Assembly: GCA_020634555.1 (NCBI GenBank)
Contig: JACKBK010000002.1
Coordinates: 124,001 to 188,000, forward strand
DNA length: 64,000 nt
Direction of reading: 5' to 3'
DNA from: Caldilineae bacterium
GTDB lineage: Bacteria; Chloroflexota; Anaerolineae; JAAEKA01
In this document: positions 36,524-45,768 of the stretch, piece by piece
How positions within the stretch are numbered: the stretch's first letter is position 1
Layout of the letters: each line of letters begins with the position of its first letter
The notes under the pieces: generated by a model
Seen by the model: the letters and a program-made list of their open reading frames with translations, nothing else
Databases searched by the model: none
Told to the model about the DNA's origin: nothing
Translations under genes and position numbers: made by a program

Positions 36524-38371
36524 ATGCTCAAGCATCCAATCCTGATTGCGATTCTGCTGGTTGCCCTGGTGGCCGCCGGCTGTGTGGCAGGCCAGCCGGT
36601 CAGTCCGGATGAAATGGCAGCCGTCGCGCCGACTGTGGCCGGTGTGGTGTCCCAGTTAGTTCCGCAACTGGCGGGCACATACACCGTTGAGGCATCTGAC
36701 GGCGCCGGCAACAGCCACGAGTTGAGCCTCAAGCTCTCCCCCGACGGCAGCGTTGAACTGGTTACCGAATTGGCTGACACAACGCAACTGATGGAATCCG
36801 GCACCTGGCTGCTCAGCGGCGAAGGTGATGTGGTGATATCGCTGGGAACCACCGAAGGTCAATCGGTTGTCGAGCCGCGCACTATCCGTCTCGCCGTTGA
36901 AGGCGACGAGTTGGTAGCGACCGACTCGGTGACCGGCGGCCAGTTGCGCCTGGCGCCCGGCATGATGGCTGACACCGCAACGACCGAAGCGACGGTGGCT
37001 GCACCTACCGAGACGATAACTGAGACGACACCAGCGCCTGAAGCTTCCTCTGAAGTCACAACGACCGTTGAAGTCACAACGACCGTTCCAACCGAAGGCG
37101 ATACGACGCTGTGGAGAACAATGCTGTCGTTGCAGCCTGCCGCTGACGGCTCGTCGGTGCTGCGTGCGCTGGCATTCAACAACGACGGCACGGTGACGCT
37201 CACCAGCGACTACTACAACGATGAGCCGGTGATTGTCGAGCAGGGCACCTGGGACGACACTGCAAGCACAACCGACGCCGTGACTGTTACGGTTACGCTG
37301 ACAGGCCAGGGCGACCAGATGTACGCGACGCCGACTGTGATCACTTTCGCGATGGTGGATGATACGCTGCAAGCTGTCGAGTACGATCAGGATATCTACG
37401 GCTCTGAAGGCTTGACCTTCAAGGTGGCAGGCGATGTGGCGCTGGACGACCGTGCGGCGCTGGTGACCATCGACCTGGCGGCTGGCTTCCCGCTGGATCC
37501 GACCTTTGTCAGCGTCAACGGCGGCGGCGACCTTAACGCGTCCGTCGTCGATCCCGCGTGCGCCGGCTACATCAACACGCAACCTGTGGTGACAGTCAAC
37601 TGGACCGGCAAGGCTGATCTCGTAGAGGCGTTCTTCGTCAGTAACGACGACCCAACCATGGTCATCGTTGCACCGGATGGCACGGTGTATTGCAGCGATG
37701 ATGCCAACGACCAGTTGCTGGACCCGGTGATCGAGTTGCAGAACCCGATTGAAGGGACGTATCGCATCTGGATAGGCAGCTATGCCCGCAACCAGTTGAT
37801 CCCCGGCGTGCTGGTGCTGACCGCCAATCCTGATGTCAACATCGGCACCTTCGATCTGGGAAGCTTCATCACACGCCCGGCTGTGCCTGAGGTTCTGGAG
37901 ACGCCGGAGCCTGTCGTCGATCTCGAGGCAATCCAGGCTGCCATCGAGAGCCGCCTCGCCAAGACACAATTGCAGAAGCTGGGCGCGCCGGCTGGCGCCA
38001 TCCAGGTCACGGCCGACGGAACGATCCCGCTCTTCCAACTGCCGCTGGACAATCCGGCCTGCAACGGTCTGGTCAACGATAACCCCGATCACGTCTTCGA
38101 ATGGGCCGGCACATCTGATGCGTTGAACGTCTACTTCGAAGGCGACGGCGATGCAACCCTGCTGGTCCTGGGACCTGAGCGGTCGGTCAGTTGCAGCGAC
38201 GACGCGGCCGAGACCGGCAACCTCAACCCGCAGGTCATCCTGAGCAACCCGGCCGCGGGAACCTACGCCGTCTGGGTCGGACGGGTCAGCCCCGAATCGC
38301 CTGTTACCGGCACGCTGACCATCACCGATGACAGCAGCGCCCTTCCAGCCATGCTGGAAGCTGGCCAGTAG
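36524..38371 (+). CDS. Lipoprotein with NlpE-like and two repeated C-terminal domains
   Basis: 615 residues from the ATG at 36524 (AAAGGAG 9 bases upstream). Lipobox 'LVAAGC'. Two beta-rich, NlpE/lipocalin-like modules follow ('GTYTVEASDGAGNSHELSL', 'GTWLLSGEGDVVISLG'; 'GTWDDTASTTDAVTVTVTLT'), joined by a threonine-rich linker (about 150-195). Two homologous copies of a domain come next (about 330-450 and 490-605), each with a 'DPACAGYIN' or 'NPACNGLVN' start, a 'YCSDDAND' or 'SCSDDAAE' centre and a 'GTYRIWIGS' or 'GTYAVWVGR' end. These look like pre-peptidase-C-type surface modules. Function unknown. Confidence 0.8.
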   Translation: MLKHPILIAILLVALVAAGCVAGQPVSPDEMAAVAPTVAGVVSQLVPQLAGTYTVEASDGAGNSHELSLKLSPDGSVELVTELADTTQLMESGTWLLSGEGDVVISLGTTEGQSVVEPRTIRLAVEGDELVATDSVTGGQLRLAPGMMADTATTEATVAAPTETITETTPAPEASSEVTTTVEVTTTVPTEGDTTLWRTMLSLQPAADGSSVLRALAFNNDGTVTLTSDYYNDEPVIVEQGTWDDTASTTDAVTVTVTLTGQGDQMYATPTVITFAMVDDTLQAVEYDQDIYGSEGLTFKVAGDVALDDRAALVTIDLAAGFPLDPTFVSVNGGGDLNASVVDPACAGYINTQPVVTVNWTGKADLVEAFFVSNDDPTMVIVAPDGTVYCSDDANDQLLDPVIELQNPIEGTYRIWIGSYARNQLIPGVLVLTANPDVNIGTFDLGSFITRPAVPEVLETPEPVVDLEAIQAAIESRLAKTQLQKLGAPAGAIQVTADGTIPLFQLPLDNPACNGLVNDNPDHVFEWAGTSDALNVYFEGDGDATLLVLGPERSVSCSDDAAETGNLNPQVILSNPAAGTYAVWVGRVSPESPVTGTLTITDDSSALPAMLEAGQ

Positions 38372-38394
38372 TCCTGATCTTCAAGGAGATACTC

Positions 38395-39189
38395 ATGAAA
38401 CGTCTACTTGTCATTGCAATCCTGGCTGCTGTATTGCTGCTGCCGATGCTCGGCGGAGCATCCCCGACAGCGGTCAACGCGCAGAGCGGCAACACCTGGA
38501 CAGCCGCCTACTTCAACAACCCGAACTGGGCCGGCAATCCGGTGCTGACGCAAACCGTGCCGTTCATTTCGTTCAACTGGGGCTACGGCTCCCCTGGCGC
38601 CGGCGTGCCGGTGGACAACTTCACTGCGCGCTTCGACAGCCAGGTGTTCTTCAACGCCGGAACAACCCGCTTTACGCTACAAGCCGACGATGAGGTGGCG
38701 CTGATCATCAACGGCGTCACGTTTCTGGACACGCGCGGCGCGGGCCAGTCTGGCAAGACCCTGACCGTGGATGTGCCGTTGAACCAGGGGTGGCAGCCGG
38801 TGCAGGTGCTCTACCGTGAGTTCACCCAAACGGCGTCGGTCTTCGTGACCTGGCAGCTCGTCAAGCCTGGCACAAATCCCACACCACCGCCGCCACCACC
38901 ACCGCCACCGGCCAACAACTGCGGCCCAACATCTGCAAGCAGCGTGCAGACCAATTTCGGCAACTACACGCCCTGCATCCAACAGGGAATCCATCAGGTG
39001 AACTGCTTCCAGTCGGATGGCGCGTGGAACTCACCCAATCGAGGGTCCATCGAGACAGAGCCGCAGATCCAGGTCTGGGGCAACTGCACCGCTGACAGTT
39101 GGACCGAGTTCCAGGTCAGCTGCGACCCATCGGTGCCCAAGCAGTCCTACAAGTGCTCCAAGACCGAGGCGGGGTGGTTCCCTGGCTAG
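38395..39189 (+). CDS. Secreted PA14-domain protein
   Basis: 264 residues with AAGGAGA before the start. Signal peptide (about 1-30). A PA14-type beta-barrel (about 33-160) has 'WTAAYFNNPNWAGNPVLTQT', 'RFTLQADDEVALIINGV' and 'VQVLYREFTQTASVFVTWQL', with the paired Asp residues typical of PA14 glycan binding. A poly-proline linker and a short cysteine-containing domain (about 178-264, six cysteines) follow. The gene starts 23 bases past the preceding lipoprotein gene and is likely cotranscribed. Probable carbohydrate-binding surface protein. Confidence 0.82.
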   Translation: MKRLLVIAILAAVLLLPMLGGASPTAVNAQSGNTWTAAYFNNPNWAGNPVLTQTVPFISFNWGYGSPGAGVPVDNFTARFDSQVFFNAGTTRFTLQADDEVALIINGVTFLDTRGAGQSGKTLTVDVPLNQGWQPVQVLYREFTQTASVFVTWQLVKPGTNPTPPPPPPPPPANNCGPTSASSVQTNFGNYTPCIQQGIHQVNCFQSDGAWNSPNRGSIETEPQIQVWGNCTADSWTEFQVSCDPSVPKQSYKCSKTEAGWFPG

Positions 39190-39407
39190 GCAGGGTGCTG
39201 AACAAACCACCTGGTGTCCGCATGAAAACTGTGGACTGGCCGAACAGTACGGCCAGTCCACAGCGTCTCTCGCAGTAGAAACACGTAATTGCTCAGGCTT
39301 CATCGTTGCGTCACTCCCGCCTCCGCGGGAACGACGAATGAGCGGTTACAGAAAAACTAATCCGGCGGCCTGCATGGTCGCAACATCTTCGTAGGAGAAG
39401 AAACATA

Positions 39408-41855
39408 ATGAAACGAAACCTGTTCTCAAAAGCGTGGCTGGCAGTATTGGTTCTGGCAGTGACTGGATTGATGGCTGCATGCGTCATGCCCAGCCCAGCT
39501 CCGGTTCCCAACCAGCCGCAAGCCGATCAGACGCAAGCTGTCGAACCCGCCCCTGCTGGCGATACTGGCAGCGAGACGATTACGCTCTATGTTGGACCTA
39601 ACCGCGAGCCCTGTGTTGGCGTCGCACCCCAGATCTGTTACCAGGTCAAAGACACCCCGGATGGCGAGTATACGCTGTTCTACGATGAAATCGATGGTTT
39701 CGAATACGAGCCGGGCTATGACTACGAGCTGACTGTCGAGAAAACGACGGTGCCCAACCCCCCGGCGGATGCATCGGCCTTTCAGTACACGCTGGTGGAG
39801 GTAGTTAACAAGACCCCGGCTGCCCCCACAGCCACGTTGGAAGGTACCACCTGGCAGCTTATCGCCTATCTTGATGCCGCCGGCAACCTGACCTTGCCCT
39901 ACCGCGAGTCCCCTGCCACGCTGACGATGGCCGATGGACAAGCTGGCGGCAACACCGGCTGCAACAACTACTTTGGCAGCTACACACTGGACGGGGACAG
40001 CCTGACCTTCGGCCCCATGGGCGCGACTATGATGGCGTGCCCTGAGCCGCAGGCCATGCAGGAGCAAGCCTACCTGGCCGGCCTGGAGAACGTGGCCAGC
40101 TACGCCATTGTCGGCAACCAGCTCCACCTGTTCAACGCTGACGGCGAGATCATCATGGCTTTCGAGCCGCAGCAATCGACCAGCCTGACCGGCACTGTCT
40201 GGTCGGCTACCATGGTTAACAACGGCAATCAGGCCGTGACCAGCCTCGTGATCGGCACCGAGATCACCGCGATCTTCGGCGACGATGGCTCGCTGACCGG
40301 CTCGGCCGGCTGCAACAACTACACCACGACCTACGAAGTCGATGGCGATTCCATCTCCATCGGCATGGGCGCCTCGACCATGATGTTCTGCGCCGAGCCT
40401 GAAGGCGTGATGGACCAGGAAGCGCAGTATCTGGCAGCCCTGGAAACCGCCGCGACCTACACCATCTCCGCCGACCGTCTGGAGCTGCGCACGGCTGACG
40501 GCGCGTTGGCTGTGAGCTACGTGGCTGCCGGTGAGGCTACCGCGGCTGCTCCGGCTGAGACGGGCGACGATACCCGCGCGCCGGACGCCGAGCCGGTAGA
40601 CGAGGCCACCATGGTCGCCCTGCGCAACATGACCTACACCAACATCGCCGTGACCGACACCGTGACGCTGACCAACGGCGTTTACACCTCCACGGTCTCG
40701 CCCGATGTGCCGGTGGAGATCTACGTGGAAAGCACCGACTACGCAGCCGCGGGCGAGCTGGACGGCGTGCCCTCCGTGGCGACGATTCTGGTAAGCAACG
40801 GCGGCGGCAGCGGCGTCTTCTACGATCTGGCTGTCGTGCAGGAGCAGGACGGCCAGCCGGTCAACGTCGCTACAACACTGCTGGGCGACCGCGTGTCCAT
40901 CATCTCGCTGTACATCGTGGACAACCAGGTTGTCGTGGACATGATCACGCAAGGGCCGGACGAGCCGATGTGCTGCGGCACGCTGGAGGTGGTCAACACC
41001 TACGAGCTGCAAGGCAACGAACTGGTTGAAACGGCCAGCGAGAGTGTTGGCACCGTCGATCAGGGACCAACCAACGAATCCATCGTCGGCGTGCTCTGGG
41101 AGTGGGTCGAGACGGCCTACAGCAACGACACGACGCTCTCGGTCGATGATCCCAGCAAGTACACCATGTTGCTCAACGACGACGGCACCGCCAACTTCCA
41201 GATCGACTGCAACATGGGCGGCGGCACCTATGAGTTGGACGGCAGCACGCTGCGGCTGGATGTGTCGACGATGACACGGGTGGCCTGCCCCGAAGGCACG
41301 CTTTCCGATGTGTTCGTGCGCGAGCTGAACGCCGCCGCCACCTTTGTCATGGACGGCCCGGACCTGATCCTCAACCTGTTCGCCGACGCCGGCAACATGC
41401 GTTTCCGGATGAGCGAGAACCAGCCGGCCGCCGCGGCAGATGCGACAGCTGCGCCCGAACTGTCAGCCCAAGGTATCGTAACCCCGACCCTGACACAACC
41501 GGCCTCAGCTGCCGACATCCTCAACAAGCCGTGGCAGTGGGTCGCCTTCACCGATCCGATCAACGGCACACAGGACGTGGCCAACCCGGCCAGCTACACG
41601 GTGCAGTTCCAGTCCAGCGGCATTGCCCGCATCCTGGCTGACTGCAACCACGGCGCCGGCGGCTACACCATCGACGGCTCATCGATCTCCATCGAGATCG
41701 GTGCGATGACCCGTGCCCAGTGTGCTGCCGACTCGCAGGGCGACACTTTCACCCAGTATCTCGGCGGAGCCGCGACCTGGTTCGTGGACGGCGAAGACCT
41801 GTACATCGACCTGTTCGCCGACGCCGGCACGATGAAGTTCTCACCGGCAAGCTAA
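39408..41855 (+). CDS. Lipoprotein with DUF4377 and four META-like domains
   Basis: 815 residues; AGGAGAAG precedes the ATG. Lipobox 'GLMAAC'. A DUF4377 module (about 55-135; 'PQICYQVKDTPDGEYTLFYD', 'ANPPADAS'-like 'PNPPADASAFQYTLVEVV') is followed by two clear META/HslJ domains (about 144-250 'GGNTGCNNYFGSYTLDG'; about 258-370 'TGSAGCNNYTTTYEVDG'). A middle region (about 400-545) has no recognised domain. Two more META-like domains follow (about 565-680 and 705-815), each with 'NLFADAGNMRF' or 'DLFADAGTMKF' endings. META domains occur in heat-shock protein HslJ and surface lipoproteins. The exact role is unknown. Confidence 0.85.
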   Translation: MKRNLFSKAWLAVLVLAVTGLMAACVMPSPAPVPNQPQADQTQAVEPAPAGDTGSETITLYVGPNREPCVGVAPQICYQVKDTPDGEYTLFYDEIDGFEYEPGYDYELTVEKTTVPNPPADASAFQYTLVEVVNKTPAAPTATLEGTTWQLIAYLDAAGNLTLPYRESPATLTMADGQAGGNTGCNNYFGSYTLDGDSLTFGPMGATMMACPEPQAMQEQAYLAGLENVASYAIVGNQLHLFNADGEIIMAFEPQQSTSLTGTVWSATMVNNGNQAVTSLVIGTEITAIFGDDGSLTGSAGCNNYTTTYEVDGDSISIGMGASTMMFCAEPEGVMDQEAQYLAALETAATYTISADRLELRTADGALAVSYVAAGEATAAAPAETGDDTRAPDAEPVDEATMVALRNMTYTNIAVTDTVTLTNGVYTSTVSPDVPVEIYVESTDYAAAGELDGVPSVATILVSNGGGSGVFYDLAVVQEQDGQPVNVATTLLGDRVSIISLYIVDNQVVVDMITQGPDEPMCCGTLEVVNTYELQGNELVETASESVGTVDQGPTNESIVGVLWEWVETAYSNDTTLSVDDPSKYTMLLNDDGTANFQIDCNMGGGTYELDGSTLRLDVSTMTRVACPEGTLSDVFVRELNAAATFVMDGPDLILNLFADAGNMRFRMSENQPAAAADATAAPELSAQGIVTPTLTQPASAADILNKPWQWVAFTDPINGTQDVANPASYTVQFQSSGIARILADCNHGAGGYTIDGSSISIEIGAMTRAQCAADSQGDTFTQYLGGAATWFVDGEDLYIDLFADAGTMKFSPAS

Positions 41856-41982
41856 CTGCTAGCAGTCTGTAAAACCAAACCGGGATGTGGTGCAACACCG
41901 CATCCCGGTTTTCGATTCCTAGGTTGGTTCCTCGACCCACTCGCCCAGGCCGGCCTTTCAAGAGCAAGCACGTTACCCCTAT

Positions 41983-42134
41983 ATGACTCGTAAATTCGAA
42001 GATCTGGCTAGGGAAGCCATTGAGCGGGTGATGGATGGGTTGTGATGGTAGAGCTAGCCGACATCTCTGTAGTCAGCACGATTCTGCCTATCGTCAAAAG
42101 TCTGGTTGGCCTGTTGTGGTGTCGTTTTTGGTAA
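41983..42134 (+). other. Two overlapping micro-ORFs of unknown status
   Basis: ATG at 41983 encodes a 20-residue helix-like peptide ('MTRKFEDLAREAIERVMDGL') whose stop overlaps an ATG at 42045 opening a 29-residue frame ('MVELADISVVSTILPIVKSL'). The overlapping arrangement resembles a degraded small gene pair next to the HicAB module. Nothing proves translation. No other gene is seen in 41856-42236. Confidence 0.2.
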
Positions 42135-42202
42135 CGGAAGTAATTTTACTGGCCCGTAATCATGTGATGGGCGGCGTTAGGCGGCTCGTTGGTTCATTGA
42201 AA

Positions 42203-42230
42203 TTGACACCATGTGTACGGTGTGTATCAT
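42203..42230 (+). promoter_or_regulatory. hicAB promoter with embedded inverted repeat
   Basis: A perfect -35 TTGACA (42203-42208), 16-base spacer and TATCAT (42225-42230). The spacer holds ACACC-ATGTGTAC-GGTGT (42206-42223), an inverted repeat placed where an autorepressor would block polymerase. Transcription would start at about the hicA ATG, so the message may be leaderless. Confidence 0.6.
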
Positions 42231-42236
42231 AGACTT

Positions 42237-42434
42237 ATGACCAGCCGCGAAATTATCGCCAGGCTCAAAAAGGATGGATGGATACTCGTTCACATTCGTG
42301 GCAGCCATCATCACTACAAACACCCGGATAAGCCTGGACGAGTCACTGTTCCCCACCCCAAGAAGGATTTACCCAAAGGAACGGTGCGAAGTATTTACCG
42401 ACAAGCAGGCTGGCAATGGCCGGAGAAGAAGTGA
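42237..42434 (+). CDS. hicA: HicA toxin (mRNA interferase)
   Basis: 65 residues with a double-stranded-RNA-binding-like fold: 'MTSREIIARLKKDGWILVHI', the catalytic histidine region 'RGSHHHYKHP', then 'GRVTVPHPKKDLPKGTVRSI' in the conserved order. HicA cleaves mRNA, and HicB inhibits it. The ATG at 42237 is chosen since it lies at the predicted transcript start; an upstream ATG at 42213 would lie inside the promoter. hicB follows after 6 bases. Confidence 0.93.
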   Translation: MTSREIIARLKKDGWILVHIRGSHHHYKHPDKPGRVTVPHPKKDLPKGTVRSIYRQAGWQWPEKK

Positions 42435-42440
42435 TAAATC

Positions 42441-42854
42441 ATGCGTTATCCAGTCGTAATTCACAAAGACCCTGATAGTGACTATGGCGTAACCGTGCCT
42501 GATTTGCCCGGTTGCTTCAGTGCGGGAGAAACATCCGATGAGGCGTTGAATGAGGTGGTGGAAGCCATCGAATGTCACATTGAAGGGTTGCTGATAGATG
42601 GCGATCCGATACCCACACCACAAACGATAGAATACCATCGTGGAAATCCTGATTATCAGGATGGGGTTTGGGCCTTGGTTGAAGTTGATGTGAGCAAGTT
42701 ATCTGGGAAAACGAAGCGAGTGAATATCACCTTGCCGGAACGGGTTTTGAACTTGATGGACAAGTATGCCTCAGAGCATGGCGAGACCCGTTCGGGGTTG
42801 ATTACTCAGGCGGCGATTGAGTATATTGCCACGCGGCAAGAGTTTGCAGGGTAA
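42441..42854 (+). CDS. hicB: HicB antitoxin with C-terminal ribbon-helix-helix domain
   Basis: 137 residues. The N-terminal RNase-H-like inhibitory domain is 'YGVTVPDLPGCFSAGETSDE' with 'ALNEVVEAIECHIEGLLIDG'. The C-terminal ribbon-helix-helix DNA-binding domain is 'VNITLPERVLNLMDKYASE' with 'TRSGLITQAAIEYI'. It neutralises HicA and, with the ribbon-helix-helix domain, should bind the inverted repeat in its own promoter. The codons here look more AT-rich than in neighbouring genes, which fits acquisition by transfer. Confidence 0.93.
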   Translation: MRYPVVIHKDPDSDYGVTVPDLPGCFSAGETSDEALNEVVEAIECHIEGLLIDGDPIPTPQTIEYHRGNPDYQDGVWALVEVDVSKLSGKTKRVNITLPERVLNLMDKYASEHGETRSGLITQAAIEYIATRQEFAG

Positions 42855-42983
42855 ACGCTATCTTCATAGGTGTTTCAATCGGTGGGAACGGCCGAAGTCT
42901 CGTTGTAGTATTTGGCAAGGAGCGCTTTGGTGAAATGAAACGTTAAGCCAGCTTCGTCTCAGCAGAAAACAGCGTGCGCTGTC

Positions 42984-44771
42984 TCAAGAAGCGCGCGCTG
43001 TCTGCTTGAAGTCCTGCACTTCGACCAACATCTCCTCCACCGATTCCCTGCCTGCTGTGCTGTTGCTGCCCAGCATCGCCGCCAGCTCCTCCACGCGCGC
43101 CTCGCCGCGCAGGTTGACGACATCGGTCCGCGTCCGGCCATCGACGATCAGCTTGCGGACGGCGAAGTGGCTGTCCCCATAGCCGGCCAACTGCGGCAGG
43201 TGGGTGATGCAAAGCACCTGGTGTCCGCTGCCGGCCTGCTCTCTACGCGCCGCCAGCTCCCACAGCTTGCGCCCCACGGTGGCGCCAACCCGACCGCCGA
43301 TGCCGACGTCGATCTCGTCGAAGATCAACGTTGGCGTCTCATCGGCCCGGCCCAGCACCGTCTTGAGGGCCAGCATCAGCCGCGAGGTCTCGCCGCCTGA
43401 GGCAACCTTGACCAGCGGCTTAAGCGGCTCCCCTGGGTTGGCCGACACGAGAAACTCCACCTGATCCAGCCCGCTGGTATCGAAGGCATAGCGGCCGGCG
43501 GACAGGCCGCCCGGCGCTTCGTCCACCTCGACCAACGCGCCGTCGTCTGCCTCCCTCCACTGAAAATCGACGTCGAAGCGCGCCTGTTCCATGCGCAGAT
43601 CGGCCAGCTCGCGCACCACCTCAACGGCCATGCGTTGGGCGGCGGCGCGTCTCGCCGTGGAAAGCGCAGCGCCTCGCGCGCCGATCTCCGCCAATAGCCG
43701 CGCCTCATCAACCTCCAGTTCACCGGTGCGAACCTCGGCGTTGTTGAGCCGCTCCAGCTCAGCCACCGCGCGCTCACCGAAACGGATAATGTCGGCAATC
43801 GTGTCGCCATACTTGCGCCGCAGGTTGTAGATCAGGTTCAGCCGCTCTTCGACTTCCGCCAACCGTTCCGGGTTGAACTCGATCCCGTCGGCGTAGGTTT
43901 CCAGCGATCGCACCAACTCGGAAATCTGGTCGGTCAGCGCCTCGGCGGCGTCCAGAATGTCGCCCGCGTCCGGATCGATGGCGACCAGCCGGGCCAGCTT
44001 GCCGGCCGCATCGCTCAACAGGTCCGCCGCGCCGGCCTGCTCGTCGGTGCCTTGATCGAGAAAGCTATGTGCGGCCTCGGTCAGACGCGTCAGTTGCTCA
44101 GCGTTGGACAAACGACGGCGTTCGCTTTCCAGCGCTTCGTCCTCGTCCGGTTCCAGCGCGGCCGCGCTGATTTCGTCGACCTGAAAGTTGAGCAGGTCGA
44201 TACGCCGGGCCAGCTCGCGCTGGTCGCGCCGCAGAGATGCCAGCTCCTTGCGAACGGCGCTCAACCGGCGCACATCGCCGGCGAGCCGCTCGCGCTCCGC
44301 CATCAGCCCGGCATAGCGGTCGAGCAGCGTAACGTGCTCGCGCGGCCGCATGAGTGACAGGTGGTCGGTCTGGCCGTGGATGTCCACCAGCCGGTCGCCG
44401 ATGTCCCTCAACACCGCCAGCGCCACCGCCCTGCCGTTGACCCGAGCGACACTGCGCCCACCCCGGCGCAGCTCGCGCGAGAGCACCAACTGGGCCGGAT
44501 CATCGCCGTCCAGCCCCTCCTGTTCGAGCAATGAGGCAAGTGAGGCCGCCAGGTGCGGCTCCAACGTGAAAACACCCTCGATCTGGGTCAGGTCCTCGCC
44601 GGCGCGGATGACCTCCTGGCCGGCTTTGCCGCCCAGCAGCATGTCCACGGCGTCGATGATGATCGACTTGCCCGCGCCCGTCTCGCCCGTCAGGGCGTTG
44701 AAGCCGGGATCCCAGGTCAGTTGCAGATCATCGATAATCGCGAAGTTAGAGATGTGTAGTTCGAAAAGCAT
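42984..44771 (-). CDS. recN: DNA repair protein RecN
   Basis: SMC-like ATPase of 595 residues acting in double-strand-break repair. The Walker A region is 'NALTGETGAGKSIIIDAVDM'. A central coiled coil spans about 160-360. The ABC signature is 'VASGGETSRLMLALKTVLG' and the Walker B is 'TLIFDEIDVGIGG', followed by 'VLCITHLPQLAGYGDSHFAV'. All family landmarks are present and the length is normal. No strong ribosome site is seen before the ATG. The upstream gap contains a heptad tract. Confidence 0.96.
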   Translation of the reverse strand: MLFELHISNFAIIDDLQLTWDPGFNALTGETGAGKSIIIDAVDMLLGGKAGQEVIRAGEDLTQIEGVFTLEPHLAASLASLLEQEGLDGDDPAQLVLSRELRRGGRSVARVNGRAVALAVLRDIGDRLVDIHGQTDHLSLMRPREHVTLLDRYAGLMAERERLAGDVRRLSAVRKELASLRRDQRELARRIDLLNFQVDEISAAALEPDEDEALESERRRLSNAEQLTRLTEAAHSFLDQGTDEQAGAADLLSDAAGKLARLVAIDPDAGDILDAAEALTDQISELVRSLETYADGIEFNPERLAEVEERLNLIYNLRRKYGDTIADIIRFGERAVAELERLNNAEVRTGELEVDEARLLAEIGARGAALSTARRAAAQRMAVEVVRELADLRMEQARFDVDFQWREADDGALVEVDEAPGGLSAGRYAFDTSGLDQVEFLVSANPGEPLKPLVKVASGGETSRLMLALKTVLGRADETPTLIFDEIDVGIGGRVGATVGRKLWELAARREQAGSGHQVLCITHLPQLAGYGDSHFAVRKLIVDGRTRTDVVNLRGEARVEELAAMLGSNSTAGRESVEEMLVEVQDFKQTARAS

Positions 44772-44796
44772 GGCGGATGGCAGGTTGTTGTTTCTT

Positions 44797-44844
44797 GATT
44801 ACCGATCACCGATCACTGATTACCGGTCACCGTCCACCGATCAG
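44797..44844. repeat. Heptad repeat tract, ACCGATC family
   Basis: ATTACCG ATCACCG ATCACTG ATTACCG GTCACCG TCCACCG ATCAG, period 7. It runs over the stop codon of the TPR/zinc-finger gene and lies 25 bases upstream of recN. Confidence 0.85.
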
Positions 44845-45728
44845 CGCAGCGACGCGTAGATCGTGCTGAGGGAGAGAAAGAGAAACACGCCCATGGTGAT
44901 CAGGTTGGGGGGCCTTCCAAAGAGAATCCCGCCAAAGGCGCCAACCGCGACACCCAGGATAATAGCGACCACAGCCACGATTCCCATGTAGCGGCCGCGC
45001 CGCCGTCCCACGGAACGACGGATGATCGTGGCAGCGATGCCACCAACCGCGGGCCCCAGAAAGACCGCGATAATGATCCCGAAGAAGAGGCCAAAGATGC
45101 CCAGCAGCGCGCCGATAATCGGCCCAGCAATGGCCGCCAGAAAGAAACTGACCACGGCGACGATGATGTAGTCGGTGTTTTCGGCGTTGAAGAAGCTGTT
45201 TTGCTGCTCGCGGATGCAGTCCTTGCAGCGATAGCCAACGTCGGTCAGCTTCACGCACTTCAGACAGACGGGCCGGCCGCAGCGATTGCAGCGCAGCGTC
45301 GTCTCAGTATCCGGGTGATTGACGCAGTAGGTAACCTCGCCGGTGTCGACAGGGACGTGTTCGTGGCCATCGTTCGAGGACGACCTGGCGCCGCTGCCGG
45401 CCGGTCGGGGGACGTCCTGGGAAACGGGCCGGTTCAGTGTCTCGCGGATCGCCTGAGCCTGTTCGGGGTCAGCCTGGGTCGCCAGCCGCTGCAAGGCGAC
45501 GCGGGCTTCGCCGTTGTTGGGGTTGATGACCAGCACCTGCTCGTAGGCAGCACGTTTCTCCTCCAGCGAAGGGGTTGAGGCGGCCAGACCGAGCCAGGCT
45601 TCGCTGTTGCCGGGCGAGCGTTCGGTGGCGCGCCGGTACTGCTGCTCTGCTTCCTCCCGTTCGCCCAGGCTGGCTGAAGCCGCTGCCTGATCCAAAAGTT
45701 CCCGCAGGGATAATGCTTGTTCGTCCAA
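44841..45728 (-). CDS. TPR and B-box-like zinc-finger membrane protein
   Basis: 295 residues. N-terminal tetratricopeptide-like helices (about 8-85; 'AEQQYRRATERSPGNSEAWL', 'AYEQVLVINPNNGEARVAL'), a disordered linker, a zinc-binding segment with CxxHP and CxxC pairs (about 134-175; 'VTYCVNHPDTETTLRCNRCG', 'CLKCVKLTDVGYRCKDC'), then four membrane helices (about 185-290). Similar 'B-box zinc finger' membrane proteins are common in Chloroflexota and other bacteria but lack a known role. It precedes recN on the same strand. Confidence 0.8.
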   Translation of the reverse strand: MDEQALSLRELLDQAAASASLGEREEAEQQYRRATERSPGNSEAWLGLAASTPSLEEKRAAYEQVLVINPNNGEARVALQRLATQADPEQAQAIRETLNRPVSQDVPRPAGSGARSSSNDGHEHVPVDTGEVTYCVNHPDTETTLRCNRCGRPVCLKCVKLTDVGYRCKDCIREQQNSFFNAENTDYIIVAVVSFFLAAIAGPIIGALLGIFGLFFGIIIAVFLGPAVGGIAATIIRRSVGRRRGRYMGIVAVVAIILGVAVGAFGGILFGRPPNLITMGVFLFLSLSTIYASLR

Positions 45729-45768
45729 AATCTTGTTCCGCCGTTTCTAAAGTCGTTTGGCCTCATCG

